Shown here: piece after piece, positions 33,438 through 42,651 of the stretch
How the letters are laid out: each line of letters begins with the position of its first letter
How positions within the stretch are numbered: position 1 is the first letter of the stretch
DNA from: Salirhabdus euzebyi
GTDB taxonomy: Bacteria > Bacillota > Bacilli > Bacillales > Alkalibacillaceae
Length of the DNA stretch: 64,000 bases
Direction of reading: 5' to 3'
Assembly (NCBI RefSeq): GCF_014207435.1
Contig: NZ_JACHGH010000012.1
Coordinates: forward strand, 1 to 64,000
Made by a program: the position numbers and the translations under genes
Notes under the pieces: model-generated
The model's input: the letters and a program-made list of their open reading frames with translations, nothing else
Database searches by the model: none
What the model was told of the DNA's origin: nothing

Positions 33438-34219
33438 TGATTATTTTTTCCGTTCTGTTTTCTTTCTTCTAATGCTTCTTCGGTATACGGGTCAATTTCA
33501 TAAGGTTTTAAATCACCAAATATGGTCATAACATCTTCTGCGTCTAGATCTTCTTCATATTCTTTATGTCGTGGGGTTGGATAAACCATTATATTTTTGC
33601 CATCAATATCATTACCAACAAAATTTTCGTAATCTTCTACATACCCTACACGATCATCGGATTCAATATACGTTTCATTATAGTGGTCTGGGGCTACGAC
33701 GAAATCGGAAGGGGTGTTTGAAGTACCCCATTTAGCTACTTCTTGCCAAGAGTCTTCTGCATCAAATACTTCACCGTCTTTATCATCGAATTCAAATTGT
33801 CCAAATGGAGGTTCTAAAACGTCTTCTTCTGCCGGACGTTCCTGTGAGATATAATCTTCAGGTGTATGGTCAATACAATAAGAAGTAGTAGGGAGTGCTT
33901 CTAGGCGTTCCACAGGAATATCCTTTCCACATACTTCACATTTTCCATAGGTTCCTTTATCTATAGCTTGAATCGCTTTCTTTATATCCTTTAATTCATC
34001 TTCAACGTGTTCATTTAAGGCAATGTCTTTTTCTCTTTCGAAAAGAGCAGTTCCCTCATCAGCTGGATGATTATCGTAACTAGATAATTCACTCATGGAT
34101 TCATGATAATGTCCCATTTTTAAATCAAAATGATTGTTTGCTTCTAGTCGTTGTTCAATATCTTCTTTTTCCTTCTGCAACTGGGAACGGAAGGTTTGCA
34201 ACTGTTTTGCTGTAAGCAT
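33428..34219 (-). CDS. yteA: TraR/DksA-type zinc-finger protein YteA
   Basis: A 263-residue protein in which a helical coiled-coil N-terminus (LTAKQLQTFRSQLQKEKEDIEQRLE) is followed by a DksA-like zinc finger at about residues 90-115 (GKCEVCGKDIPVERLEALP, then YCIDH) and a long acidic tail. The DksA class binds in the RNA polymerase channel; in Bacillus the YteA group is of unclear role and has been linked to sporulation. The start ATG 34219 is fixed by GGAGATTATT. No partner gene adjoins. Confidence 0.85.
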   Translation of the reverse strand: MLTAKQLQTFRSQLQKEKEDIEQRLEANNHFDLKMGHYHESMSELSSYDNHPADEGTALFEREKDIALNEHVEDELKDIKKAIQAIDKGTYGKCEVCGKDIPVERLEALPTTSYCIDHTPEDYISQERPAEEDVLEPPFGQFEFDDKDGEVFDAEDSWQEVAKWGTSNTPSDFVVAPDHYNETYIESDDRVGYVEDYENFVGNDIDGKNIMVYPTPRHKEYEEDLDAEDVMTIFGDLKPYEIDPYTEEALEERKQNGKNNHEK

Positions 34220-34474
34220 AATAATCTCCTTCCTATACATTCGTATATGATTATTGTTTGTCGAAAAACGCAAAAACATTAATGCAAATAGAACGCAAAT
34301 GAGGAAAATAGTGGTGGGAAAATAAGTAGTTAAAATTACTAATCATATGCAGGAAAAAGTAACATATACTAAATAAAGAACTTTTTTGAATAAATACGGA
34401 AAAACAATTGACAGAAAATAAAAACAATTTTATACTACGTATTAACCTTAGTTACATTAATTTAATAAAGTGAA

Positions 34475-34587
34475 CTCTTATCAAGAGTGGCGGAGGGATA
34501 GGCCCTGTGAAGCCCGGCAACCTTCAAGTATTCGACTTGAAAAGGTGCCAAGTCCTACAGATCAATTTCGATCTGAGAGATAAGAGG
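34475..34587 (+). ncRNA. SAM-I (S-box) riboswitch
   Basis: The conserved S-box layout is present: CTCTTATCAAGAGTGGCGGAGGGA at the start (helix P1 and the kink-turn side), then GCCCGGCAACC, GGTGCCAA-GTCC and the closing GATAAGAG. It senses S-adenosylmethionine and ends in a terminator just downstream, so methionine synthesis genes metY-metX are expressed when SAM is low. Confidence 0.97.
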
Positions 34588-34602
34588 AGGATTGTTTTTA
34601 CA

Positions 34603-34636
34603 CCCTCTTCTTATAATAAGAAGAGGGTTTTCGTTT
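34603..34636 (+). terminator. S-box terminator
   Basis: CCCTCTTCTTA and TAAGAAGAGGG form the terminator arm, with a T-rich tail; the alternative antiterminator would use the GATAAGAGGAGG sequence of the riboswitch. Confidence 0.9.
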
Positions 34637-34726
34637 TTTAACTCCTCTGATTATATCTTCCGTTCGAACTTAAGACGCTTCTGTGTAACAAGGTTTTCTA
34701 ACAAAATTATTTAAGGAGTGGTTGGA

Positions 34727-36034
34727 TTGACTAATTTTAAAGAAAACTTTGAGCCTGAAACTTTGCTTTTACATGGGGGGCAAGAACCGGACCCTACAAC
34801 AGGAGCGAGAGCAGTCCCTATTTACCAAACGACATCCTATGTGTTTCGTGATACGGAGCATGCACAAAACTTATTTGCATTAAAAGAAGCGGGAAACATT
34901 TACACAAGGATCATGAATCCAACAGTAGATGTATTTGAAAAAAGGCTTGCATTATTAGAAGGTGGAAGTAATGCCGTAGCACTTTCATCAGGAATGGCAG
35001 CTATATCCTTTTCCATTTTAAATTTGGCAAGAGCTGGAGACGAAATAGTTGCAGCGACAAATTTATATGGAGGAACGTTTAACTTATTTTCAACGACCTT
35101 ACCGAAATATGGAATTAAGGTGACATTTGTAGATCCAGAAAATCCAGATAATTTCAGAAAGGCTATTACGCCAAAAACAAAAGCTATATTTGCCGAAACG
35201 ATTGGTAATCCTAGTTTGCATGTACTTGACATTGAAGCCGTAGCGAATGTTGCTCATGAATATGATATCCCATTAATAATTGATAATACATTTGCAACAC
35301 CTTATTCCTGCCGTCCTATTGAATGGGGAGCAGATATTGTGGTCCATTCGGCTACAAAATGGATAGGTGGGCACGGTACAACAATTGGTGGAGTTGTTAT
35401 AGATAGTGGGAAATTTAATTGGAATAACGATAAATTTCCTGACTTTGTTGAACCAGATCGCAGCTATCATAACATACGTTATGGTATTGATGTGGAAGGT
35501 GCAGCCTTTGGAACGAAACTAAGGGTCCAATTACTACGTGATTTTGGTGCTTGCTTAAGTCCAGAAAACGCATTTTTGTTCATACAGGGATTGGAAACAT
35601 TGCATTTACGTGTACCAAAACATAATGAAAACGCACTTGAAATTGCAAAATACTTACAAGAAAATGATGCAGTAGATTGGGTATCCTATCCAGGACTTTC
35701 TTCTCATCCTTCCTATAACTTAGCAAAAAAATATTTAACTAATGGAACTGGTTCGATTGTTGTCTTTGGGATTAAAGGGGATCGCGAGGACGGCAGAAGA
35801 GTGGTTGACAATATCTCGCTTTGGTCCCATGTGGCGAATGTAGGGGATGCTAAATCCTTAATTATTCATCCAGCATCTACGACCCATCAGCAATTAAGTG
35901 CAGAGGAGTTAAAATTAACTGGAGTGACAGAGGAATTAGTTCGATTATCTGTAGGTCTAGAATCGCCTAAAGATTTAATTGCTGACTTAGATCAAGCGAT
36001 TAAAAAGGCTGTTCAAAAAGAGGTAGTAAAGTAA
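34727..36034 (+). CDS. metY: O-acetylhomoserine sulfhydrylase MetY
   Basis: A PLP enzyme of 435 residues that makes homocysteine from O-acetylhomoserine and sulfide. The Cys/Met metabolism family layout is clear: [14 protein letters not shown] near the start, [19 protein letters not shown], the PLP lysine in [18 protein letters not shown] (about residue 213) and the C-terminal LSVGLES block. The presence of [11 protein letters not shown] and the long insertion are typical for the OAH sulfhydrylase rather than cystathionine synthase. The TTG at 34727 lies 7-8 bases after AAGGAG, in preference to GTG 34718. First gene of the S-box operon. Confidence 0.93.
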   Translation: MTNFKENFEPETLLLHGGQEPDPTTGARAVPIYQTTSYVFRDTEHAQNLFALKEAGNIYTRIMNPTVDVFEKRLALLEGGSNAVALSSGMAAISFSILNLARAGDEIVAATNLYGGTFNLFSTTLPKYGIKVTFVDPENPDNFRKAITPKTKAIFAETIGNPSLHVLDIEAVANVAHEYDIPLIIDNTFATPYSCRPIEWGADIVVHSATKWIGGHGTTIGGVVIDSGKFNWNNDKFPDFVEPDRSYHNIRYGIDVEGAAFGTKLRVQLLRDFGACLSPENAFLFIQGLETLHLRVPKHNENALEIAKYLQENDAVDWVSYPGLSSHPSYNLAKKYLTNGTGSIVVFGIKGDREDGRRVVDNISLWSHVANVGDAKSLIIHPASTTHQQLSAEELKLTGVTEELVRLSVGLESPKDLIADLDQAIKKAVQKEVVK

Positions 36035-36055
36035 TTTTAAGGGAGCTGAATCGTT

Positions 36056-37129
36056 TTGCGTATATTAGAAAAAAATATAGTGCAAGAAAAACATATAAGT
36101 GGAACGGTTTCGATTGGCTCTTTGTGCTTAGAATCAGGTGAAATTATTGAAAACGCTGTGTTAGCGTTTGAGCGGGTAGGACCACTGAATGCTCCTGTCG
36201 TTTTAGTCTGTCACGCCTTAACTGGTGATCAATTCGCTGTTGGTACGGAAGAAAAACCAGGGTGGTGGAGAGGATTAATTGGAGCAAATCAAGCTGTTGA
36301 TACAGAACAATTTCAAGTTATTACATTCAATATATTAGGTGGTTGTAACGGGTCTACTGGTCCTTTGGCGGTAAATAAGAATACATCAAAACCTTACCGT
36401 AGTACCTTTCCTCATGTAACTGTTAGGGATATGGTAAATGCTCAGCGAAAGGCTTTAAATCAGTTAGGTATCGATCATCTTTATGCTGTAATGGGAGGAT
36501 CGCTTGGCGGAATGCAAGTATTAGAATGGGGCATTATGTACCCGAAGGATATGAAGAAACTATTTGTTTTCGCTGCAACTCCTTTTCTAACCGACTATGG
36601 TATTGCATTTAATCGAATTGGAATTGAGGCGATAGAAAACGATCCAAACTGGAAGCAAGGAGAATATAGTAGCGCCCAAGATATTAAAGGATTTGAAATC
36701 GCTAGAATGATTGGTATGATCACTTACAGAAGTCCTAGTTTATTTACAGAACGGTTTGCAAGGACAAAATGTCACCAAAACGGGAAAAATCCTTTATATG
36801 AAGTTGAATCCTACTTGAGACATCAAGGTGAGAAATTGACGTCCAGATTTGATGCGAACAGTTACTTAACATTGCTTTATACAATGAATGGTCACGATAT
36901 TGGAAGAAATCGTAACGGGTGGGAAAGTGCATCTAATTTGTATGAAGCGGAAATCATAGCCTTTAGCTATGAAAATGATTTAATCTATACCCCAGAGCTA
37001 ATGAGTACTTTTGTCAGCAAAGTAAGCAAAAGTCATTACTATCGAATACCGACTAAATTTGGCCATGATGGTTTTTTAGTAGAATTTAATAAGTGGGGGT
37101 ATTTTGTCAAAGAGCATTTAGAAAACTAA
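36056..37129 (+). CDS. metX: Homoserine O-acetyltransferase MetX
   Basis: An alpha/beta-hydrolase-fold acyltransferase of 357 residues that acetylates homoserine with acetyl-CoA. Ser149 is the nucleophile (GGSLGGMQ); the aspartate is in SYENDLIYTPE and the histidine in KFGHDGF. The oxyanion region VCHALTGDQ is typical. The start codon is TTG 36056 after AGGGAGCTGA. It follows metY by 21 bp and provides the substrate for MetY, a complete two-step route under S-box control. Confidence 0.93.
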   Translation: MRILEKNIVQEKHISGTVSIGSLCLESGEIIENAVLAFERVGPLNAPVVLVCHALTGDQFAVGTEEKPGWWRGLIGANQAVDTEQFQVITFNILGGCNGSTGPLAVNKNTSKPYRSTFPHVTVRDMVNAQRKALNQLGIDHLYAVMGGSLGGMQVLEWGIMYPKDMKKLFVFAATPFLTDYGIAFNRIGIEAIENDPNWKQGEYSSAQDIKGFEIARMIGMITYRSPSLFTERFARTKCHQNGKNPLYEVESYLRHQGEKLTSRFDANSYLTLLYTMNGHDIGRNRNGWESASNLYEAEIIAFSYENDLIYTPELMSTFVSKVSKSHYYRIPTKFGHDGFLVEFNKWGYFVKEHLEN

Positions 37130-37140
37130 AAAGGAAAGAG

Positions 37141-37174
37141 AAAATCCTGGTAGTTATAAAATACCAGGATTTTT
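37141..37174 (+). terminator. Terminator of the metYX operon
   Basis: AAAATCCTGGTA and TACCAGGATTTTT form a stem with a T tail. Confidence 0.92.
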
Positions 37175-37453
37175 AATGTAAATACTATATGTAAACTTTT
37201 ATTTTTAAAATAATGTTTTTATAAAAAGATTGTCATGTTAAAATATATTTTTAAGTACAAAGTCTAAAAACGTTACTTTTTACACTTTTTTATACATATA
37301 TTACATTTAATTGTTAAAATATGACACTTATTATACAAGTTTGTTACATTATACCTAATTCTATTTATTTACCTAGTACAGTTATGGTAGATTAATAAAG
37401 TAAAGAAAAAGGGTTAGGGATTTTTTAACCTATGGTCGCAGGAGGAAAGAGAA
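37175..37453. other. A+T-rich leader of the cell-wall hydrolase gene
   Basis: About 280 bp of very A+T-rich DNA. TGTAAA occurs at 37177 and 37190, 13 bp apart, which is not the spacing of a WalR box. A small stem (GGGTTAGGGA...TTTTTTAACC) lies at 37411-37432 just before the ribosome site. I saw no riboswitch. Promoter elements could not be fixed. Confidence 0.4.
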
Positions 37454-38971
37454 ATGCGGGAATACAAAAAAATAGACTTGCCTAAACAGAAAGGCCACAA
37501 GGCGTTATTGCCTAAAGTAGTGATGACTACTGTATTGGGACTAGGAATTACGATTGGTTCCGTCTATGCTGACTCTTTTCAAAATAATCTACCAAAAGTT
37601 TACCATGTATATGTAAATGGGGAACATTTAGGTACAGTCGGTAGTAAGGATGTAATCGAGTCTTTCATTGAAGAAAAGGTTTCTTCTGAAGAGAAGAAAT
37701 TTGAAGATTTACATCTTGCGGTTAGCGAAGAAATTACGTACATACCGGAAGTCGCATTTCAACCTGTTTTTAACAACGAACGTGTTATCGAAAATTTAGA
37801 AGATAAGATAACATATAGTGTACAAGCTGTTAAATTAGTAGTTGATGGTGAGTTAGTCGGTTATTTTAATGATAAAGAAACAGCGCAACAAGTTTTAAAT
37901 AAATTTATTGCAAAATATGTACCAGAAGAAATCGCATCTCAATATAGTATGAAAGCTATAGAGCAAACTACGGAAGGTGACACTGAGTCTACTGAAGAAG
38001 TTGCTACTTTATCTTCTTCTGAAGTAGAAGAAACAGAAACGACTCCGGTTTTGTCTGCTGGTCAATCTACTATATTAGACGTTGACTTCTCGAAAAAAGT
38101 TTCAATTGAGGAAGAAAAAATTAATCCTTCTGAGCTTCTAACAGAAGAACAGGCAATGAAGCTTTTAGAAAGAGGAACTATCGCTGATCAAATTCACAAG
38201 ATTCAATCAGGTGAGGTTTTAGGATCTATTGCTGAGAAATACAACTTATCTGTTACAGAACTAATATCATTAAATCCTAACATGAATGAAAATTCTGTGT
38301 TAAGCATTGGACAAGAAGTAAATGTAACAGGATACAAACCTTTTATTGATGTTATTGTAACAGAAGATAAAATGGTGGAAGAAAGTATTGACTATCAAGT
38401 TAAATATGAATCTTCTGATGAATTATTTAAGGGTCAATCGAAAGTGAAACAAGAGGGCCAAGAAGGTAAAAAACACGTTCATTATCGTATTACGAAGGAG
38501 AACGGCAATGTAGTTAACCGTGAAGTAATTAATAGTGAAGTAGTGAAAGAACCTGTGAATAAGGTGATTATTCAAGGTACAAAAGTTATTCCATCTCGTG
38601 GAACAGGAAGTTTCCGATGGCCTACTGCTGGTGGATTCATTACGAGTGGTTTAGGATATAGATGGGGAAGTTACCATAAAGGGATTGATATAGCGGGTGT
38701 AAGTAATCGATCCATTTATGCTGCTGATAATGGAATTGTTAAATCAGCTGGATGGAATGGTGGATATGGATACCAAGTTGTTATAGACCACCAAAATGGT
38801 TTCCGTACAAGCTATAGTCACTTATCTTCCATACACGTTAGTCCGGGCCAAACGGTTCAAAGAGGCCAAACAATTGGTATAATGGGATCAACAGGAAATT
38901 CAACGGGTGTTCACTTACACTTCGAACTATATAAAAATGGAGCTCTACAGAACCCAAGTTCATATTTTTAA
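37454..38971 (+). CDS. LysM-G5-M23 cell-wall endopeptidase
   Basis: A secreted or membrane-anchored peptidoglycan hydrolase of 505 residues. The N-terminus has a basic stretch and a hydrophobic segment (about residues 17-40) that is a signal peptide or anchor. After a roughly 200-residue linker, LysM covers about 243-292 (IQSGEVLGSIAEKYNLSV), G5 about 297-380, and M23 about 385-505 with HxxxD in YHKGIDIAG, YSHL and HLHFEL. ATG 37454 follows GGAGGAAAG. Such enzymes cut cross-links during growth or germination. Its large unique linker carries a Ser/Thr/Glu-rich insertion of low complexity. Confidence 0.9.
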   Translation: MREYKKIDLPKQKGHKALLPKVVMTTVLGLGITIGSVYADSFQNNLPKVYHVYVNGEHLGTVGSKDVIESFIEEKVSSEEKKFEDLHLAVSEEITYIPEVAFQPVFNNERVIENLEDKITYSVQAVKLVVDGELVGYFNDKETAQQVLNKFIAKYVPEEIASQYSMKAIEQTTEGDTESTEEVATLSSSEVEETETTPVLSAGQSTILDVDFSKKVSIEEEKINPSELLTEEQAMKLLERGTIADQIHKIQSGEVLGSIAEKYNLSVTELISLNPNMNENSVLSIGQEVNVTGYKPFIDVIVTEDKMVEESIDYQVKYESSDELFKGQSKVKQEGQEGKKHVHYRITKENGNVVNREVINSEVVKEPVNKVIIQGTKVIPSRGTGSFRWPTAGGFITSGLGYRWGSYHKGIDIAGVSNRSIYAADNGIVKSAGWNGGYGYQVVIDHQNGFRTSYSHLSSIHVSPGQTVQRGQTIGIMGSTGNSTGVHLHFELYKNGALQNPSSYF

Positions 38972-38976
38972 GAGTT

Positions 38977-39009
38977 AAAAGCTAGAAGTTTATCTTCTAG
39001 CTTTTTTTA
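38977..39009 (+). terminator. Terminator after the LysM-G5-M23 gene
   Basis: AAAAGCTAGAAG and CTTCTAGCTTTT form a stem followed by T residues. Confidence 0.92.
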
Positions 39010-39107
39010 TACTTTAAGAAAATGTAACTTTGTTAAAGGATTAAAGTATAAGAAAAACGAAGGCTTTCGTCATTAGGACTTGGCTACAAGCCAAGTTTTT
39101 CTAATGT
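39010..39107. repeat. 98-bp dispersed hairpin repeat, copy A
   Basis: This 98-bp block is close to 90% identical by eye to 56976-57073, with two compensating single-base gaps. Its right half (39051-39102) folds as AGAAAAAC...GGCTT against AAGCC-A-GTTTTTCT. The inner part of the stem is more decayed than in copy B. Both copies lie directly after a terminator of a preceding plus-strand gene. Confidence 0.8.
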
Positions 39108-39186
39108 TTCGGGAAAATTCAAAATGTAAACTGATTCTTCAACTGATTATACATATAAGGGCAGTAGACGTTTCCCAGAAATAATT

Positions 39187-39309
39187 GAAGGTTGAATCTA
39201 TAGAATTATCGGTTCAAGAAGCTAAATGAAGGTTGAGTCGAATGAATTAACGATTTGAGGAGCTAAATGAAGATAGGACTTAATTTATTGATTGGTTCAC
39301 TGTAAGAAT
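39187..39309. repeat. Tandem repeat, exact 41-bp period (tract 3)
   Basis: Three units start at 39187, 39228 and 39269. Units 1 and 2 share GAAGGTTGA at the start and AGCTAAAT at the end; unit 3 begins GAAGATAGG and is more decayed. Each unit can be split into two related 20-21 bp halves. It lies within a 480-bp gene-free stretch upstream of the transporter gene. Confidence 0.75.
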
Positions 39310-39455
39310 TGAAACTTTAGCGTAATAAATGCAATTGTATGTAGTTATTATCCCCTTATAAAGCTACGAATGTCATCAATCACCAATTTAGGCACCTGTG
39401 CATAACGTATAGCATCACTGAAAAGTGGTGGACCAATACAAGGATGGTGATAAAA

Positions 39456-40880
39456 GTGGAATTAGGATTTAGCCATTTGCTGTATGGTTTGTTCACCTTG
39501 ATCATTATCGTAACAATGATTTTTCGTAAAGGAGTCGTACTACCAACCTTATTAGGAACATTCCTTATTGCATGGGTGTATAAAGGAAGTGTTGTTGGTG
39601 GCTTTACTGCCATTTTTAACGCCAATTTAGTTGCTGCAAAAGAATTGTTTAATATCTTTCTAATTATTACATTCATGGTAGCTTTACTACACGCATTAAA
39701 GGATCTAGGTGCAGATCGGAAAATGATTCAACCTATACAAAAAGTAATGACCAATGCACATATTGCCTATTTTGTACTTGTTATAGTAACGTATGTTATA
39801 TCATTATTTTTCTGGCCTACCCCTGCAGTACCGTTAATTTGTGCATTACTAGTGCCTGCGGCTATACGAGCTGGTCTACCAGTTATGGTTGCTGCCGTTG
39901 CAGTAGCGTTAGCAGGGCAAGGTATGGCTCTTTCATCTGACTATATCATTCAGGTTGCACCAGAGCTGTCCGCGAAAGCTGCAGGTATTGAAACTAGCGC
40001 ACTCGTGGATAAGGCACTAGTACTATCGTTAATTACAGGTGGAGTGGCTATTTTTTTAGCTTATTTCTTGAATAAGAAGCATTTTAGAAGAAAGAATGAT
40101 CCAGCAATAGAAAAAGAAATAATAGCAATGCAAGGGCTTGATGAAAGTAAACGAAATACAGAATCAAAAAATCTTTCCACATGGAGTAAAGTGTTTGCTG
40201 TTCTCGTTCCGTTGTCCATGGTAGCTGTTATGTGTTATATGATTTCCTCCAAGCTTTCTGCAGGAAGAATGGGAGGATTTGAAGGCGGAGATGGTGCTGC
40301 ATTTATTGGAGGAGTAGCTGTTATTTTACTTCTTTTAGCATCGGTCGCTTTTGGTAAGCATAAATCACTGGATACAATAAGTGAACACTTAACAGATGGC
40401 TTCGTATTTGCGTTCCGAGCGATGGGACCAGTTATTCCAATTGCAGGATTCTTCTTTTTAGGAAGCTCTGATTTTGCAGGTAGTATTTTATCACTTGGGG
40501 ATCAAGAACCACCAGCATTTTTATTTGATATTGTGCAGGCTTCTCAGGATGTGTTACCTCAAAGTACAGTATTAGCAGCATTTAGTATTCTTATCATCGG
40601 AATAATTACTGGATTAGATGGTTCTGGTTTCTCAGGCTTACCTTTAACTGGATCACTATCAGGTGCTTTATCATCCGCTGGAATGGATCCATCTACATTA
40701 GCTGCAATCGGGCAAATGGGGTCGATCTGGACTGGTGGAGGTACTATTATCGCCTGGTCATCGCTGATTGCTATTGCAGGTTTTTGTGGTATATCGGTTA
40801 TGGAACTTGTCCGGAAAAACTTTGTGCCAGTAATGCTCGGTTTAATTGCATCGACAACGTTAGCTTTATTTATTTGGTAA
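39456..40880 (+). CDS. Putative ion or organic-acid transporter (IT-superfamily-like)
   Basis: A 474-residue integral membrane protein with about twelve helices. A duplicated half-structure with amphipathic Gly/Pro-rich segments (WPTPAVPLICALLVPAAIRAGLP in the first half, GSGFSGLPLTGSLSGAL in the second) resembles ion-transporter-superfamily carriers such as DcuC- or CitM-like permeases. The exact family is uncertain. The GTG at 39456 follows AAGGATGGTGAT, an almost perfect anti-SD match with one extra base; ATG 39444 is within that sequence. Substrate unknown. Confidence 0.7.
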   Translation: MELGFSHLLYGLFTLIIIVTMIFRKGVVLPTLLGTFLIAWVYKGSVVGGFTAIFNANLVAAKELFNIFLIITFMVALLHALKDLGADRKMIQPIQKVMTNAHIAYFVLVIVTYVISLFFWPTPAVPLICALLVPAAIRAGLPVMVAAVAVALAGQGMALSSDYIIQVAPELSAKAAGIETSALVDKALVLSLITGGVAIFLAYFLNKKHFRRKNDPAIEKEIIAMQGLDESKRNTESKNLSTWSKVFAVLVPLSMVAVMCYMISSKLSAGRMGGFEGGDGAAFIGGVAVILLLLASVAFGKHKSLDTISEHLTDGFVFAFRAMGPVIPIAGFFFLGSSDFAGSILSLGDQEPPAFLFDIVQASQDVLPQSTVLAAFSILIIGIITGLDGSGFSGLPLTGSLSGALSSAGMDPSTLAAIGQMGSIWTGGGTIIAWSSLIAIAGFCGISVMELVRKNFVPVMLGLIASTTLALFIW

Positions 40881-40886
40881 AACTTC

Positions 40887-40926
40887 AAAAGGCAGCTCTC
40901 CTTTAATGATAAGGAAGACTGCCTTT
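40887..40926. terminator. Terminator between convergent genes
   Basis: AAAAGGCAG and CTGCCTTTT pair with partial inner pairing (TTCC/GGAA type). Confidence 0.75.
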
Positions 40927-40933
40927 TATACTC

Positions 40934-41256
40934 TCATTGAGTAATAATGAGTAAAGATGTCACAATAACGACGAGAAAAGTACCAAATAGAAAAAAACAT
41001 TCGATAAATCCTAAAAAAAGATAACTATTTTTTGTGGCAGCACCTACCATGGGTGACAGAATGCCTAACATGAGTCCATTCACATAACCTGACAAAACGG
41101 TATGATAATCAAATAAGGCCCCAAATAGTGCTCCTATTATCATTCCAATAAAGGTTGAAATGATAGTGACAGTAACAAAATGAAGAAGGTATTGATAAAT
41201 AAAAACACACCTATAGTAATAGTACTAAAACCGCCCACTGTAAGAGAAATATTCAT
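40934..41256 (-). pseudogene. Small membrane-protein gene, possibly frameshifted
   Basis: Two short hydrophobic reading frames lie end to end on the minus strand. The first runs from ATG 41256 to a stop at 41140 (38 residues, MNISLTVGGFSTITIGV...), the second from ATG 41143 to 40934 (69 residues, ending in LLIITQ). The stop and start overlap as ATGA. The second ATG has no ribosome site, and its frame remains open and hydrophobic (HFVTVTIISTFIG) upstream, overlapping the first. A single-base shift near 41175-41190 would give one membrane protein of roughly 105 residues with three helices. It could be a pseudogene, a sequencing error or a genuine coupled pair. Confidence 0.45.
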
Positions 41257-41334
41257 TCCGTGCTTTCTTTTTTATACAGCCGACTAGAATCATAGTTACA
41301 TCTTAAAATATCCAAAAATCATTGAGACATCCCT

Positions 41335-42195
41335 TTACTCACTATAAAATTCAATAGATTTAATATTTTCAATCGGAATAATTCTTTTTGTCACTCTAAC
41401 GCGATCTTTTTTTTCTATTTTGTTTTTATTGATTGGTGGCTTGGAAGAAACAAGGTCATCTTTCTCAACAAATGGCTCTTTGTCCTCACTGTTTGAAATG
41501 TCTTTCGTATCATCACTATTGTCAGAAATCTTCTCCGTTGAAGTAGCATTTTTTGTTTCATTAAGTTCTTCTAAATTGGAGGGTTTGTTTTCGAAAGGGT
41601 GTTGAGAAACATTGGCGTTATCCTTTTCTAGTACTTGTTCATAAGATGAGGATTTGTCGGTGACATCTAGACTTGCATGGTTATAATCATCTTTCGGAGG
41701 GTTGTGAACTACTGATGTTTCCGGGGACTGTGGTCTTTCTTCTCGAACAGGCTCCTGGTCATAAGTCTTGATAACCCCTTTTTTGATATAAGCTTGTAGG
41801 CTATTAGATGGTTTATCTGCAGGTACCTCTTCTGTTTTAGGCTTTTTATTCATGCTTTTTTCTATCGTCTCTTCCAAACAAAAGGTTTGTAGCATACCAA
41901 TTCTTTTGAGTGGGATAGTTAGTGAATGCTTATTCTCCCTTCTAATTTCATTGATAAAGTAAGGTTCAAATTTTGCTGATTTTTTCTCCTTATTAAAATA
42001 AAGTAGCCGATAAAAAATGGTATTACAAAAGGACGTCTCGATCCTGTTTCCATCGGTATTATAAAGTATAAACAAATATGTCTTTTCCATTTTAGGGATC
42101 AGGTTTGGAACTGGTTGGTGCATACTTTCCATAAATTTTTGGTAATCCTCTACTTTTTCAAAGATAGAAGAAAAAGTTGCCTTTCCTAATTCCAT
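41335..42195 (-). CDS. Probable spore-coat-associated protein (CotO-like)
   Basis: A 286-residue protein of low-complexity middle (Ser/Asp/Glu/Lys-rich, about residues 125-265) between an ordered N-terminal domain and a basic C-terminal strand KRIIPIENIKSIEF. The N-terminal domain also ends in an IPLKRIGML strand, a pattern shared with the next coat-like protein. In Bacillus cotO lies near cotZ, and the context, the sigma-K-like promoter and the composition suggest a coat or exosporium protein. Similarity to CotO proper is only weak and by pattern. ATG 42195 follows CGGAGGG; an in-frame start at 42237 would overlap the promoter -10. Confidence 0.55.
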   Translation of the reverse strand: MELGKATFSSIFEKVEDYQKFMESMHQPVPNLIPKMEKTYLFILYNTDGNRIETSFCNTIFYRLLYFNKEKKSAKFEPYFINEIRRENKHSLTIPLKRIGMLQTFCLEETIEKSMNKKPKTEEVPADKPSNSLQAYIKKGVIKTYDQEPVREERPQSPETSVVHNPPKDDYNHASLDVTDKSSSYEQVLEKDNANVSQHPFENKPSNLEELNETKNATSTEKISDNSDDTKDISNSEDKEPFVEKDDLVSSKPPINKNKIEKKDRVRVTKRIIPIENIKSIEFYSE

Positions 42196-42231
42196 ACGTT
42201 TTCCCTCCGTCAACACAAATTGATTCTCTAA

Positions 42232-42258
42232 TATCATATGTGTACTAAAAATGGTTGA
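42232..42258 (-). promoter_or_regulatory. Sigma-K-like promoter
   Basis: On the minus strand CATATGATA (42240-42232) fits the sigma-K -10 pattern CATAnnnTA; a C sits 17 bases upstream (TCA where the -35 consensus is ACA). It lies 37 bases before ATG 42195. Confidence 0.55.
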
Positions 42259-42592
42259 TTAGGCCATCTCCCTTTTCATCTTGTAAAAGGCTCTTGCCTA
42301 AAGGTTAATAGGTAATTTTATCAGTTTGTTTTTACTAAACCAACTATCTTCCAAATACATAAATTAGCTGAAATGTGGTTAGTAGAATTGGGGAGACGGT
42401 ACCTCAGTCACTAGAGCTTATTCAGTGGTTATTTGCTTAACACTAAAAATTTATTTGTTACAAGCAATAGATCAACATTTCGAGTTGTATCAGATAGAGA
42501 AAATATGCAAGGTACACTTTATGGAATAGAGGAAAAGAGGATTATAGTAAAGGTCCAATAAGCAATCTTCTTTTCATGGAAATGTAGAATTG
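42259..42592. other. Gene-poor spacer with a possible coding remnant
   Basis: A 330-bp stretch without a convincing gene. On the plus strand, 42433-42561 is an open frame of 42 residues from a TTG, with no ribosome site. Its translation ends FRVVSDRENMQGTLYGIEE then KRIIVKVQ and looks like the end of a small beta-barrel domain, possibly a gene remnant. Weak evidence. Confidence 0.3.
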
Positions 42593-42630
42593 AAAAATGT
42601 GTTAATTGGTCTAGCAATTAACACATTTTT
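42593..42630. terminator. Terminator downstream of the acidic coat-like gene
   Basis: AAAAATGTGTTAATTG pairs with CAATTAACACATTTTT, a long perfect stem with A and T tails usable on either strand. Confidence 0.88.
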
Positions 42631-42651
42631 TATAAGAGCATTTTGTTAAAA

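Noticed and set aside
37175-37453. WalR box or ydaO (c-di-AMP) riboswitch upstream of the cell-wall hydrolase
   Set aside because: The two TGTAAA motifs start 13 bp apart rather than the 11 expected for WalR, and none of the conserved riboswitch blocks could be found.
42433-42561. Real 42-aa gene in the coat cluster
   Set aside because: Starts at TTG with no ribosome site; treated as a possible remnant only.
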